DNA of 64,000 bases from Borrelia sp. HM (GCF_019669085.1 NZ_AP024401.1:1-64000), one strand, 5' to 3'; positions 37,702-48,128 are shown, counted from the stretch's first letter. A program made the numbers and translations. Notes: a model not told the origin generated them from the letters alone.

Positions 37702-39189
37702 ATGCTCGAAGAAAATGGTAATCTTATTAATACTAATACTAATGAAGAAATGCTTAAAGTAAAGTTAAAACCAGTGTTAGGAATAACGCCAAAGGTTTAT
37801 ATTTTCTTCATAATAATTATATTACCCTTAATAATACCGGTTATTTTAATTATAAATAATAAGCTCAAAAATCCCGGAGCATATTTAAAAATCAAAACTA
37901 ATATCAACAATGCACATGTTTATCTAAATGAAAAGTATATTGGAAGAACCCCATTAAATAAATATACAAGTGCTACTAAAGGAATTTTAAAAATACAAAG
38001 ACTAGGATTTGAACCCTATGAAAAAAAAATTGAAATACATAATAGTTTGTTCAAAACATATAAGTTCAGTATTGATTTAAAACTAAGAGATCCTGACAAA
38101 ATCATTGCACAAAGACAAAAAGAACTCTCAGTCATGACAAAAATCAAAAATACTAATAACAACATAAAATTGATTCCTGTATTCTCACTACTTTTAAATG
38201 ATTTCAAAAATAATCCAGAACATATAATAAAATTCTTCAAATCATCCATTCGATATTTAAATTCAAATGAAATATTTAAAGATTTTCTTAAATCATATAA
38301 AAGAATCTACTTAATAAAAAGTAATAACAATAAAGAAATATGGGAATCTTTGCAACAAAATTTTAATTTAGACAACAGATCAATAATTTGGTTTTTTCAA
38401 AACTTAGATAAGGAACAACAAAAGCAAATATCTCAAGAAACGTGGTTCCAAGCATTAACAGAAAAATTAAAAAATAATAATAAGATTTTAAAATTTAAAA
38501 ATAACAGGATAAATTTACATCTAAATAATTTTACAAAGATACAATCAAAAAATATTGAAAATATTCAAAATTACAAGTTATACTCACAAAACATTAAACT
38601 AAAAACCACATATAACTTAAAAGAATTTTTAATCCAAAACAAAAATGTCACTAAAGCTGAATATCAAGATTTCTTAAATGAAAATCCAAAATGGACACTA
38701 AATAATAAAGATAATCTAATAAAAGAAGAACTTGTAGATGAAAGTTATCTTAAAACCTTTAAGCAAATGCCCTCAAATGAAGACATTACAAATATATCGT
38801 ATCATGCAGCCATAGAATATGCTAAATGGTATTCTTTAAATTTACCAAAAGGATTTAAAGCAAGACTTCCCATAGCTCAAGAATGGGAACTATATCAACA
38901 AGAAGTACCAACTTCCATAAATAGTATAAATGTCAATGAAATATCTAAAAAAGTTGGGTTTTGGAACTTAATGCAAAACTCAAACTTTAATGACACTCTA
39001 TTATTTCAAAATGACTATGAAAATGATATATATTCTACAAATTTAAATTTCAATTCACTGTACACTGAAATTAGAACATATAACTATAATGACAATAAAA
39101 TGCTTAAACCTTCAACACAAGCCTCATTTTTTAAAAGTTGGAGTTATTCACCAAATATTGGATTTAGATTAGTGATTGAAAAGGAATAA
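37702..39189 (+). CDS. membrane protein with PEGA domain and FGE-sulfatase-like domain (BB0032 homologue)
   Basis: Function unknown, 495 residues. A short cytosolic N-terminus is followed by one membrane helix (about 33-50, FFIIIILPLIIPVILII). A PEGA-type beta domain follows (AYLKIKTNINNAHVYLNEKYIGRTPL through GFEPYEKKIEI), then a Lys/Asn-rich middle, and finally a formylglycine-generating-enzyme-like domain (VTKAEYQDFLNENPKW, YHAAIEYAKWYSL, KARLPIAQEWEL, SPNIGFRLV). The whole protein contains no Cys, so it cannot carry the FGE active-site Cys and is probably a binding protein. It is followed two bases on by smpB. Confidence 0.8.
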   Translation: MLEENGNLINTNTNEEMLKVKLKPVLGITPKVYIFFIIIILPLIIPVILIINNKLKNPGAYLKIKTNINNAHVYLNEKYIGRTPLNKYTSATKGILKIQRLGFEPYEKKIEIHNSLFKTYKFSIDLKLRDPDKIIAQRQKELSVMTKIKNTNNNIKLIPVFSLLLNDFKNNPEHIIKFFKSSIRYLNSNEIFKDFLKSYKRIYLIKSNNNKEIWESLQQNFNLDNRSIIWFFQNLDKEQQKQISQETWFQALTEKLKNNNKILKFKNNRINLHLNNFTKIQSKNIENIQNYKLYSQNIKLKTTYNLKEFLIQNKNVTKAEYQDFLNENPKWTLNNKDNLIKEELVDESYLKTFKQMPSNEDITNISYHAAIEYAKWYSLNLPKGFKARLPIAQEWELYQQEVPTSINSINVNEISKKVGFWNLMQNSNFNDTLLFQNDYENDIYSTNLNFNSLYTEIRTYNYNDNKMLKPSTQASFFKSWSYSPNIGFRLVIEKE

Positions 39190-39191
39190 AT

Positions 39192-39641
39192 ATGAGCATA
39201 TTATTGCTTGAAAATAAAAAAGCAAGTTTCAATTATTTTATTGAAGATAAAATAAACTGCGGAATTGTTTTAAAAGGAACTGAGGTTAAATCAATTAAAT
39301 TGAAAAAATTTTCATTTAATGATAGTTTTGCTAACATTAAAAAGGATGAAATATGGCTTGAAAATTTACATATAGCAAAGTATAAAGAAGGTAATACTTT
39401 CAATCATGAAGAAACAAGACGCAGAAAACTTCTTATAACAAAAAAAGAAATACAAAAACTGAAAAAGTTTAAAGAAAAAGAAGGATACACATTAGTCCCT
39501 ATTTCAATTTATCTTAAAAATTCATTGATAAAAGTAGAACTTGGCATATGTAAAGGGAAAAAATTATTTGATAAACGAGAAGTCTTAAAACAGAAAAGCA
39601 TAAAAAAAGACTTGGATCGTGAAATTAAAAAATATAGATAA
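39192..39641 (+). CDS. smpB: SsrA-binding protein SmpB
   Basis: Binds tmRNA and brings it to stalled ribosomes for trans-translation. Length 149 residues. NYFIEDKINCGIVLKGTEVKSIK is the characteristic start, and LLITKKEIQKLK, LGICKGKKLFDKREVLKQK and a basic C-terminal tail (DLDREIKKYR) complete the family pattern. The ssrA gene lies 15 kb away at 54898-55263. It is the second gene of the unit with the PEGA protein. Confidence 0.95.
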   Translation: MSILLLENKKASFNYFIEDKINCGIVLKGTEVKSIKLKKFSFNDSFANIKKDEIWLENLHIAKYKEGNTFNHEETRRRKLLITKKEIQKLKKFKEKEGYTLVPISIYLKNSLIKVELGICKGKKLFDKREVLKQKSIKKDLDREIKKYR

Positions 39642-39716
39642 ATCCTAATAACTTTTAAAAATAAAATAATCACATGAAACATGATCTCAACTAAAACTAT
39701 AATATAATTAACAAAA

Positions 39717-39748
39717 ATAGTAGTCATAATAACTATTATAACTACTAT
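39717..39748. terminator. bidirectional terminator between smpB and p13
   Basis: ATAGTAGT at 39717-39724 pairs with ACTACTAT at 39741-39748, and an inner ATAATA/TATTAT stem extends it. Plus-strand sequence after it is T-rich. It lies between two convergent genes. Confidence 0.65.
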
Positions 39749-39778
39749 CCAACTTTTATTTTTCTTATAATCTTATAA

Positions 39779-40318
39779 TCAATATTTTTTAACAAAAGCA
39801 AACTCAAATCCAAGCCCAGAATTTTCTTGAAAGCTTACATCAAATGTAGGTTTAAATCCTCCTAACTCGATTGCTAAATCTTCTTGAAGCTTTTTATTCA
39901 CACTATTCGCATATGTAAAGGGCAGTATCATTCCAACAATTCGTGTTATAAGCATAGCACTACCCCCTATTCCTATTAAAGAAAGAGCAATTAAACCCAT
40001 CTTATACTCTGATTCTTTTTGAGTATCAGGCAACTTATCAAACTGATACCTAGAATATAAACCATAAGCCAACAACCCTGCACCCAAAGCATCACAACTA
40101 AAAAGACTTATTCCTCCAATCAGGTCACCTTGAATGAAAGATCCTAGTCCAAATCCAACAGTAGCATTCAATATAAAAGGAAATAAGGTACCTGTTTTAT
40201 TATTCTCATAGAATAAAAACCTCTCTCCCTCATCAAAAGCATTACCATTATTATTACTTTGAGCAAAACTAACAAAAACACAACTAAAAAATAACATTAA
40301 AATTAATATTCTTTTCAT
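39779..40318 (-). CDS. p13: outer-membrane channel protein P13
   Basis: Homologue of BB0034, the P13 porin-like integral outer-membrane protein of Borrelia, which is made as a precursor with a signal peptide and a C-terminal extension removed by the CtpA protease. Length 179 residues. The signal is MKRILILMLFFSCVFVSFAQ. Three hydrophobic stretches follow (LFPFILNATVGFGLGSFIQG, LIGGISLFSCDALGAGLLAYGLY, MGLIALSLIGIGGSAMLITRIVGMIL), consistent with membrane helices rather than a beta-barrel. The last about 28 residues would be the removed part. GGGGGT at 40324-40329 is a near ribosome binding site. Confidence 0.85.
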   Translation of the reverse strand: MKRILILMLFFSCVFVSFAQSNNNGNAFDEGERFLFYENNKTGTLFPFILNATVGFGLGSFIQGDLIGGISLFSCDALGAGLLAYGLYSRYQFDKLPDTQKESEYKMGLIALSLIGIGGSAMLITRIVGMILPFTYANSVNKKLQEDLAIELGGFKPTFDVSFQENSGLGFEFAFVKKY

Positions 40319-40386
40319 AACATACCCCCAATCATATAATTAAGTATTAAAAAAATAATCTAATTTATTTAATTTATTTAATACCT

Positions 40387-40451
40387 AATTATATATATAA
40401 TAAACAAATTAATCAATTAAATTAAATAAATTATTTATTATATATATAATT
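40387..40451. terminator. long AT palindrome abutting the parC stop codon
   Basis: Arms 40387-40404 and 40434-40451 (AATTATATATATAATAAA with its complement) form an 18 bp perfect stem, with partial pairing continuing into the loop. The right arm touches the parC stop at 40452. It may end parC transcripts, or protect the 3' end. Confidence 0.6.
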
Positions 40452-42335
40452 TTACTTAAACTTAATTTTTTTAATATTACTACTTGAAATCCTTCTACCT
40501 ACAGACATTCTAGATTTAACCATAAAATCATTAATATTAATCGCTTTAATAATATCTTTACTAGTAGAAAATTCTACATACTCTGGATTTAAAGCAAAAT
40601 CTACAAATTCATCTTCATCATTTAAAAATTTATAAACCTTATCTGTAATAAACTTATTTATTTTAAATCTCTTAAGATAATAAAAATTATCAATCTTATT
40701 AAGATAAATTATAGAAAATATTTGCTCTTTAGAATTATTGATATCATAAACTAAAGCATCCAAATTGTTCTTATCAATAAAGGTTTTATCCTCAATATTT
40801 TTTAACAAATAAGAATTTTTTCTAAATATCAATATCTTATCATAGTGACTAGCATTACCAATAAACTCGCCATCAATAAGACTGGTTCCAACAAAACCAG
40901 TACTTAAGTTTAAATAAACCTTCATATTCTTTGTAGCTATTTCTCTAACATTTTTTGACTTAATCAGAGATATTTCCGTTTTTCTAAGATAAATTTTAGA
41001 ATATTTTGCAAGAAGCTTATCAATAAAATTTATTGCATAACCCTTAATTGCATTAATATTACTCTCTACATTTTTCAATTCTTTATTTAAAATCTCAATG
41101 TCTTTATTATTTTTATCAATGTCAAACATACTTATCTTTCTAATAGGAATTTTAAGTAAATTTTCAATATCACTCAAAACAATATCTCTATACAGATTAG
41201 ACCTATACTTTAAAATTTCATTTAACACAGTATCAATAATATTAGACTCTTTAGTAATAGTCTCAAGGATTTTATAAATCTTATTTTCAATAAATATTTG
41301 TTCCAAGCTCTTCGAAAATATCTTTTCAAGAATTTTATTTCTTTCCAATTCAAGTTCCATCTTTAAAACTTTCTGCAAATGTTCAGCATGAAATTTGATA
41401 ATATCTGTAATAGTATAAATAACAGGATACCTATCACTTAATAAAAGCAAATTGACAGAAATAGATACTTGACAATTTGTATAATGATATAGTTTTTCTA
41501 TCACTTCACTTGCATAAACTCCTCTTGGAAGAGTTAATTCAATTTCAACATTCTCAGTAGTAAAATCATTAATACTTGAAACTTTAATATAATTTTTCCT
41601 AATAGCTTTTTCAATTGAAGCTATCAAACTTTCAGTAGTCTCTCCAAATGGCAATTCTTTTATCAAAATAGCCTTATTGTCATCTGTAGGCTCAATTTTT
41701 GCACGAACTAATACTTTTCCATTTCCATCAGCATATTCATTAACATCCACTATACCGCCTGTTGGAAAATCAGGATAAAGCTCATAAGCTTCCCCAAGCA
41801 ACTCACTCTTAACAGCACTTAGAATTTCATTAAAGTTATGAGGAAGAATTTTAGCAGCCATGCCAACAGCAATTCCTTCACTGCCTTGAATAAGTATCAC
41901 AGGAATTTTAGCAGGAAAAATTAAAGGTTCATCATTTCGACCATCATACGATGGTTCATAAGAAGTTATTTCTTTGCTATAGAGAACCTCAAATGCTAAC
42001 GAAGTTAATCGACATTCAATGTAACGTGAAGCAGAAGCAGGGTCTCCTGTTAAAAGATTACCAAAATTTCCTTGCTTCTCAATAAATAAATCTTTATTTG
42101 CTATATTAACGAGTGCTTCATAAATGGAAGTATCTCCATGAGGATGATATTTCATTGTATTACCAACAACATTTGCAACTTTATGAAAATTACCATCATT
42201 CATCTCAAAAAGCGAATGTATAATTCGTCTCTGAACAGGCTTAAATCCATCAATCACACTGGCAATTGCACGATCTTTAATAACATAAGATGAATATTGT
42301 AAAAAATTATCCTTAAGTACTGTTTTAATATCCAT
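40452..42335 (-). CDS. parC: DNA topoisomerase IV subunit A
   Basis: Cleavage/religation subunit of topoisomerase IV, which separates daughter chromosomes. Length 627 residues, short because the C-terminal beta-pinwheel is reduced. It begins YSSYVIKDRAIASVIDGFKPVQRRI, and the active-site Tyr lies in ASRYIECRLT. FPTGGIVD and LPHNFNEI are also typical. The start codon shares a base with the parE stop, so the two subunits are coupled. Confidence 0.92.
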   Translation of the reverse strand: MDIKTVLKDNFLQYSSYVIKDRAIASVIDGFKPVQRRIIHSLFEMNDGNFHKVANVVGNTMKYHPHGDTSIYEALVNIANKDLFIEKQGNFGNLLTGDPASASRYIECRLTSLAFEVLYSKEITSYEPSYDGRNDEPLIFPAKIPVILIQGSEGIAVGMAAKILPHNFNEILSAVKSELLGEAYELYPDFPTGGIVDVNEYADGNGKVLVRAKIEPTDDNKAILIKELPFGETTESLIASIEKAIRKNYIKVSSINDFTTENVEIELTLPRGVYASEVIEKLYHYTNCQVSISVNLLLLSDRYPVIYTITDIIKFHAEHLQKVLKMELELERNKILEKIFSKSLEQIFIENKIYKILETITKESNIIDTVLNEILKYRSNLYRDIVLSDIENLLKIPIRKISMFDIDKNNKDIEILNKELKNVESNINAIKGYAINFIDKLLAKYSKIYLRKTEISLIKSKNVREIATKNMKVYLNLSTGFVGTSLIDGEFIGNASHYDKILIFRKNSYLLKNIEDKTFIDKNNLDALVYDINNSKEQIFSIIYLNKIDNFYYLKRFKINKFITDKVYKFLNDEDEFVDFALNPEYVEFSTSKDIIKAININDFMVKSRMSVGRRISSSNIKKIKFK

Positions 42336-44131
42336 TAAATCAAATTCTCCATAATAAAGTTTCGTCTCTCAGGAGTATTTGGCCCCATATAAAATCCTAA
42401 TTTTTCCTTTATCTCCTTAATATTGACAAGATCTACTTTTGTAAGCTTAATGCTAGAAACATCTATAAAATTCTTAAACTCACTTGGGGAAATTTCTCCA
42501 AGCCCTTTAAACCTTGTAACCTCAGGATTTTTAAGTTTAAGAATAGCTTTTTGCTTTTCTTCCTCAGAATAACAATAAATAGTAGAATTTTTATTTCTTA
42601 CTCTAAAAAGTGGGGTTTCTAAAATGTAGATATGACCATTTAAAACCAAATCTTCAAAATAAGTCAAGAAAAATGTTAAAAGCAAATTTCTAATATGAAA
42701 ACCATCAAAATCTGCATCTGTAGCAATTACTATCTTATTATACCTCAAATTTTCAATTGACTCCTCAATACCAAGAGCTACCATCATATTATAAAGTTCT
42801 TCATTTTTATATATTTCAGACTTACTCTTTTCAAACATATTTTGAGGCTTACCACGAAGGGAAAATATAGCTTGCGTATATACATCTCGACAAGATACCA
42901 TTGACCCTGTTGCAGAATCTCCTTCTGTTAAGAATATCATAGTAGAATTAGACTGCATACTTTTCTCATTAAAGTGAAACTTACAATCCTTAAGCTTAGG
43001 AATTTTAAAAGATATTTTTCTTGCTCTTTCTTTTGCCTCCTTTCGTACACTACTTAATTCTTTTCTAAGACGCTCATTATCAACAACTTTATTTTCAATT
43101 ACCTTTGCAAGTTGTTTATTCTTATAAAGGATCTCCAAAATTATTCTTTGAATTTCTTTAGCAATATCACTTCTAATTTCAATATTGCCAAGTTTATTTT
43201 TAGTTTGACTTTCAAACATTGGATCTTTTATTTTTACTGAAAGAGTAGCAACAAGCCCTTCTCTAATATCAGTTGATGAGTATGTTTTTTTTAGAAAATC
43301 ATTGATAGCTCTAGCAAATCCTTCCCTAAACCCTGTCTGATGGGTACCCCCATCACTAGTATACTGTCCATTCACAAATGAAAAATACGTTTCACCATAA
43401 TTGTTTGTATGAGAAAAAGCAAATTCCAAAGTCCTATTAGAATAATAAACAAAATCATAAAGTAAATCCTCACACTTAATCTCAGCATTCATAAAATCTA
43501 AAAGCCCATTATTAGAATGAAAAATTTCACCATTATAATTGATTTTTAAACCTTTATTCAAACAAGCATAATGAAAAAATCTTCTCCTTAAAAAATCTTC
43601 ACTATATTTATATTTTCCAAAAATCTCCGTATCAGCTAAAAACTCAATATAAGTACCATCCTGCTCATAAGATTTACCCTCTTGAGTTTCAATTAAATTT
43701 CCTTTTGAAAAAACTGCCTCAAAAAACTTGCCTTGTCTCATTGACCTTACTAAAAATTTTGAACTTAAAGCATTAACAGCTTTAGTTCCAACTCCATTAA
43801 GTCCTACAGAAAATTGAAAAACATTATCATTATATTTAGCACCAGTATTAATAACCGACACACTCTCAACAACTTTTCCAAGAGGAATTCCACGACCATA
43901 ATCTCTTACACAAATAACATTATCTTCTCTCTTTATCAAGATCTCATTACCATAACCCATAATAAATTCGTCAATTGAGTTGTCAATAATTTCTTTAACT
44001 AAAATATAAATACCATCATCAATATTAGAACCATCTCCCAATCTCCCAATATACATCCCAGATCTTAATCTAATATGTTCAAGAGAAGATAAGGTAATAA
44101 TTTTACTCTCATCATAATTATTTGCTTTCAT
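42335..44131 (-). CDS. parE: DNA topoisomerase IV subunit B
   Basis: ATPase subunit of topoisomerase IV. Length 598 residues. The GHKL motifs are EIIDNSIDE and GRGIPLG, with SVGLNGVGTKAVNALS for the lid and QTKNKLG further on. The Toprim domain has LTEGDSATG and ATDADFDGFHIR with the metal-binding Asp residues. It overlaps plsC upstream by 14 bases and parC downstream by one. Confidence 0.93.
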   Translation of the reverse strand: MKANNYDESKIITLSSLEHIRLRSGMYIGRLGDGSNIDDGIYILVKEIIDNSIDEFIMGYGNEILIKREDNVICVRDYGRGIPLGKVVESVSVINTGAKYNDNVFQFSVGLNGVGTKAVNALSSKFLVRSMRQGKFFEAVFSKGNLIETQEGKSYEQDGTYIEFLADTEIFGKYKYSEDFLRRRFFHYACLNKGLKINYNGEIFHSNNGLLDFMNAEIKCEDLLYDFVYYSNRTLEFAFSHTNNYGETYFSFVNGQYTSDGGTHQTGFREGFARAINDFLKKTYSSTDIREGLVATLSVKIKDPMFESQTKNKLGNIEIRSDIAKEIQRIILEILYKNKQLAKVIENKVVDNERLRKELSSVRKEAKERARKISFKIPKLKDCKFHFNEKSMQSNSTMIFLTEGDSATGSMVSCRDVYTQAIFSLRGKPQNMFEKSKSEIYKNEELYNMMVALGIEESIENLRYNKIVIATDADFDGFHIRNLLLTFFLTYFEDLVLNGHIYILETPLFRVRNKNSTIYCYSEEEKQKAILKLKNPEVTRFKGLGEISPSEFKNFIDVSSIKLTKVDLVNIKEIKEKLGFYMGPNTPERRNFIMENLI

Positions 44132-44891
44132 TCAAATTCCTATCAATATTATACTGAATTTTCATATCCTCTAATTTTTTCACTATCCTATCTCTAACAA
44201 TAACATGAAGATTATCTATCTCATAATTTGTTAAGCTAGAAATATTTATTGGAAAATGAACATGCACATATATGGACAATCCTGAATTTAATATAAAATT
44301 TTTAATAAAAAACTTCTCTGTATTAAGCAAAGTAACAGGAATAATAGGAGAATTTGTTCTTAAAGCCAAATTAACAGAACCTCTTTTAAAATTTCGTGTT
44401 TTACCACCTCGATTCCTAGTCCCTTCAGGAAAAATGCCGATAGACCATCCTTTCTCAATAGCATCCATTGCTCTTTTTTGAGCAAGAGCAGAAGACTTTA
44501 TATTACCCCTACTTACAAAAATAACTCCCATAGAAATTAACATAAAATTAACCAAGGGAATGCTTAAAAGTGATGATTTAACAACTATTATAAAAGGTTT
44601 CTTAAAAACAAGCATTAAAAAAAGCAGATCCATAGAAGCAATATGATTTGCCATTATAACAACACTACGTTCATAAGAATAAAAAGCATCATCCCTTGTA
44701 ATAATCAATTTAATTCCAATAATCCGAAAACCTATCTTAACAGCAAATCTAATAAGAATAAAAACACATTTTATAAAATAAGCTTCAAATCTAAAAATCT
44801 TAAAAATCAAAAACACTGGAAATAAAACCGTCAAAATCAAAATGATTAACCCAAAAATAATATAAGCAACAATGCTTCCAAATATTTTCAT
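44118..44891 (-). CDS. plsC: 1-acyl-sn-glycerol-3-phosphate acyltransferase
   Basis: Makes phosphatidic acid from lysophosphatidic acid at the inner membrane. Length 257 residues with an N-terminal hydrophobic anchor. The catalytic box is NHIASMD (H-x4-D), and the substrate box is FPEGTRNRGG; VSRGNIKSSA and PIIPVTLL are the other family blocks. Overlaps parE by 14 bases and lies five bases after the pallilysin-like gene. Confidence 0.92.
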   Translation of the reverse strand: MKIFGSIVAYIIFGLIILILTVLFPVFLIFKIFRFEAYFIKCVFILIRFAVKIGFRIIGIKLIITRDDAFYSYERSVVIMANHIASMDLLFLMLVFKKPFIIVVKSSLLSIPLVNFMLISMGVIFVSRGNIKSSALAQKRAMDAIEKGWSIGIFPEGTRNRGGKTRNFKRGSVNLALRTNSPIIPVTLLNTEKFFIKNFILNSGLSIYVHVHFPINISSLTNYEIDNLHVIVRDRIVKKLEDMKIQYNIDRNLNESK

Positions 44892-44896
44892 AAGAT

Positions 44897-46360
44897 TTAT
44901 CCTAATTTTTCTATCCTCTCAAGTTTTAATTTGTATCCCTTTACCAAGCTTACCTCATCTTTTAAAATTTTGATAGGATTAAGTACAATGGTAGAAAATT
45001 TTTGCTTTTGTACTATTTTCTCATTATGTTCAATAATAAATGACTTCCTTATAGTGGTGTCATCCATGCTAATCTCATATTCAAGAATTAAATCATTATT
45101 TAAACTAAAAACATTAAAAATTCCATAATAAATATTATCTTCAACAATATAAGTTAAATTGGGATAAGCAAAATCATAAATAATATCCTTGTATACATAA
45201 TTACCATTTGGAATAAAACAAGATTTTTTCTTGTCATACTTATCCTTAGCCAAAATAGAATCATCAAATCGTTTAAAAACACCTGAAAATCCATATTTAT
45301 CATAAGCATCTGTTCCAGTATCAACTTTTATCTCAATGTTATCAAGATCAATTATTTTAATCCAAAAATTATACACTATTAAATCTGAAAAAATAGATTT
45401 TGTACTAATATTAAGGGTATTATAGGTAGGCTTTGAGATATAATCAATGTGTGCAATTTCCTGAGAATTATTTTTAAAAATACTAATCTCATTAGGACTT
45501 CTACTAAATGATAAAAATAAAATATTATCAATATTTAATCCCCCTAAACGGCTATGGGCATTAACATCATACCAAATACCATACAAAAACTTATAAACTT
45601 CATCTTTAGGCAAATTTTTTAAAGTCTTATATATACCATTATCTATCCTACCAACATTCTCACTAGCAGATAAAGGATAATACTTACCCTGCGATTGGGA
45701 ATACTCATACTTTTCTATTTTACTAAATATCATATCCTCACCACCCTGCTTCTCATATCTCTCCAAAGAAATAGAATAACTCTCCCTTGACTTCTTTTCA
45801 TCATAAGCTGAAGACCTGTCATATTTATTTATAATAATATTTCCATTAACTTTATCAAAAAAAATAGGTCTATATGATGCAACATCATTTGGAATTGCTC
45901 TTTGAAAAACATATAAAACAGAATCTTCATTTAAAAAACCTTGCACTACTATATCTAAATAATAATCACCAGTAATATCTTCAAGATACATATTATAAGA
46001 ACTTTTAGAATCAATATCTACCTGTGTTTTAAAAAGAACGACTGCTTCACGACTTTTTGGGTCAAAACCAATAATAAACAAATACGTTTTAAAGTCTGAA
46101 AAATTCTGGGCTAAAACCACTTGCTCAAAATAAATATCTAAATTTAAATCTTCTTGATGAACTGAAAGAATTTTATAGCCTTTAAGATCAACAAGAGAGC
46201 CAAAAACATCTTCTCCCCTATTTTCACTTATATCTATATTAGAATAGTCCACTTCACTAAGCTTTCGCATATCCTTATTAAAAACAATAAAACCTTTATT
46301 TTCTTTACCACACGAAAATAAACTAAAAAAAAGAAACAATACTAATTTTTTAAAACACAT
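44897..46360 (-). CDS. lipoprotein, pallilysin-like (BB0038 homologue)
   Basis: Protein of 487 residues with signal [12 protein letters not shown] and lipobox at about residue 17. Its B. burgdorferi counterpart BB0038 has, as I recall, been grouped with treponemal pallilysin (Tp0751), which has a beta-barrel domain; I cannot verify this. No HExxH zinc-protease motif is present, so proteolysis is not supported. Visible features are beta-rich repeats ([20 protein letters not shown], a VCBS-like pattern) and many Tyr and Asp. It lies between the parvulin-like gene (72-base gap) and plsC. Confidence 0.65.
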   Translation of the reverse strand: MCFKKLVLFLFFSLFSCGKENKGFIVFNKDMRKLSEVDYSNIDISENRGEDVFGSLVDLKGYKILSVHQEDLNLDIYFEQVVLAQNFSDFKTYLFIIGFDPKSREAVVLFKTQVDIDSKSSYNMYLEDITGDYYLDIVVQGFLNEDSVLYVFQRAIPNDVASYRPIFFDKVNGNIIINKYDRSSAYDEKKSRESYSISLERYEKQGGEDMIFSKIEKYEYSQSQGKYYPLSASENVGRIDNGIYKTLKNLPKDEVYKFLYGIWYDVNAHSRLGGLNIDNILFLSFSRSPNEISIFKNNSQEIAHIDYISKPTYNTLNISTKSIFSDLIVYNFWIKIIDLDNIEIKVDTGTDAYDKYGFSGVFKRFDDSILAKDKYDKKKSCFIPNGNYVYKDIIYDFAYPNLTYIVEDNIYYGIFNVFSLNNDLILEYEISMDDTTIRKSFIIEHNEKIVQKQKFSTIVLNPIKILKDEVSLVKGYKLKLERIEKLG

Positions 46361-46432
46361 AATAAATGATTTTCATATATTATTTATCCCAACCTATCAC
46401 CCTAATAGAAATAAGTGTCTTGAATATACAAA

Positions 46433-47947
46433 CTAATTATTCATTTTCAACTGTAAAGAAAAGAATGCTTCATAAAAATTATCCTTAAAATCATTTCTAT
46501 TTAAAACAGAATCTAAAACCAACTTATTATTTGCTTGAAAAAACTCATCAAAGAGACGATCTTCTTTAACTAAATCATCAAAATTCATATAAGAATTTTC
46601 ATCTGAACGTAAATAAAATAAATAAACCCTACGATCTGCTAAAAAAGGATTAGACCACTGACCTTTTTTCAAACTAAAAATGATATCATAAAAATCTTTA
46701 CTATTGCTAAAAGCTGACAACTCTTTTAAAGTATTAGGATAAACATTCATGTTATAAGAGAGATTAACAATATCATCTTTTAATGTTAATCTATGATTTT
46801 TAATAACTTGCATCAATTCAGTAGAATTAATCTCATCAAGAATACCATTAAGCTTATTCTCAAGGAAAGTTTCAATAACACTTGGTTCATAAGTTTCTAT
46901 ATAATTTCTAGCAGAGCTAATATCATGTTCTGAATCTTTATTAAAATCATAAACATCACTTAATACTTTGTATATCTCATATTCACCTCTATTCTTAGAT
47001 TTAATAGGTTTAGTAAATTCATTAACCTTCAAAGAAAAAATTGCACCTAAATCTTCCTTTTTCTCAAACATAAGATCCAAATCAAAATAATATTTCTTAA
47101 AAGAAGCAACACCTTTAAAATTAGCCATATCTTTAGAATAAAATTTAGCAACTTCTTCAAAAGGAGTGCCCTTAGTCAATTTATCGTAAGCATCATTAGC
47201 ATCATTTAAATTTTTCAAATGAATAGATGCAATATCTAAGCTTTTAAATAACTTTGAATTTTTATCGGCATAAGAAATTATCTCCTCTCTTGGAAAATCT
47301 TGATATGATAGCATAATATATGAAATATTCCTTCTAACTTCGCTCATAGACTTAACAGCATTAAGAATAGAATCTGACAACATAAAACTACTATTTAACA
47401 AAATTTTCATGTTAGAAGAGAGTAAATTTTCTACAACGTTGCTATGAATTTTAAATCTCTGATAATCAGAAACCTTTTTATATCGCTTGGGACTAAAATT
47501 ACCCTTAGAATCTAAATAAGCAGGAGAATTCTTTAAATTTTTATTTAAGATGCTTTTTGAAATATAAAAACCATTGGTTTTTGCTAAATCAATAAAAGCA
47601 ATATCCTCAACATATTTCATAAAAGCTAAGTTCCAAATAAAATATTCTATATCAACAGAATTATTATTTTTTGTTAAATTAGAATAAAAATTTGAGTAAT
47701 AATTAACATATTGAGCAAATTTATTGTCTTTTTCATAGTAAATTGGCTGTCTCTTATAAGATCCAAACTTTAACTTAGATGAACCAATAGTATCAAATAC
47801 ACCTGACATTAAGGGCACAATAATAAACCCAGCCACAATCAATATAAGTGCTAAGAGTCCCCATTTGCCAACTCTTCTATCATTAAAATCAATACTAGAT
47901 ACTTCTTTAGATACAACTTCTTTTGTTCTATTTACTCTATTATGCAT
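46433..47947 (-). CDS. periplasmic peptidyl-prolyl isomerase-like chaperone (SurA/PpiD type)
   Basis: Probable periplasmic folding factor, 504 residues. A signal-anchor helix is at about residues 29-50 (GLLALILIVAGFIIVPL) after a polar 28-residue cytosolic start. The next part resembles the SurA N-terminal domain, and residues about 230-335 look like a parvulin domain (ASIHLKNLNDANDAYDKL, GTPFEEVAKFYSKDMANFKG, FTKPIKSKNRGEYEIYKV). Some catalytic His and Cys positions of active parvulins are not evident, so it may act only as a chaperone. Homologue of BB0039. Confidence 0.7.
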   Translation of the reverse strand: MHNRVNRTKEVVSKEVSSIDFNDRRVGKWGLLALILIVAGFIIVPLMSGVFDTIGSSKLKFGSYKRQPIYYEKDNKFAQYVNYYSNFYSNLTKNNNSVDIEYFIWNLAFMKYVEDIAFIDLAKTNGFYISKSILNKNLKNSPAYLDSKGNFSPKRYKKVSDYQRFKIHSNVVENLLSSNMKILLNSSFMLSDSILNAVKSMSEVRRNISYIMLSYQDFPREEIISYADKNSKLFKSLDIASIHLKNLNDANDAYDKLTKGTPFEEVAKFYSKDMANFKGVASFKKYYFDLDLMFEKKEDLGAIFSLKVNEFTKPIKSKNRGEYEIYKVLSDVYDFNKDSEHDISSARNYIETYEPSVIETFLENKLNGILDEINSTELMQVIKNHRLTLKDDIVNLSYNMNVYPNTLKELSAFSNSKDFYDIIFSLKKGQWSNPFLADRRVYLFYLRSDENSYMNFDDLVKEDRLFDEFFQANNKLVLDSVLNRNDFKDNFYEAFFSLQLKMNN

Positions 47948-48128
47948 AAAAACAACCTTTAATAACTTAAGTAATATAACATTTTAAGTACTAAAATAGC
48001 ATAATTAAAATATTATTTCAATTAAAGAATTCATATCAAAAATCATTTTTGGTACTATAATAAGCATAATATGCTATATAATTATTGATAATATTAGGTT
48101 TAAACCTCTTATAACGTAACATAAAAAG

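Noticed and set aside
48063-48116. Promoter before cheR (TTGATA and TATAAC)
   Set aside because: The spacer is about 19 bases and the region is so AT-rich that chance matches are likely; not listed as a feature.
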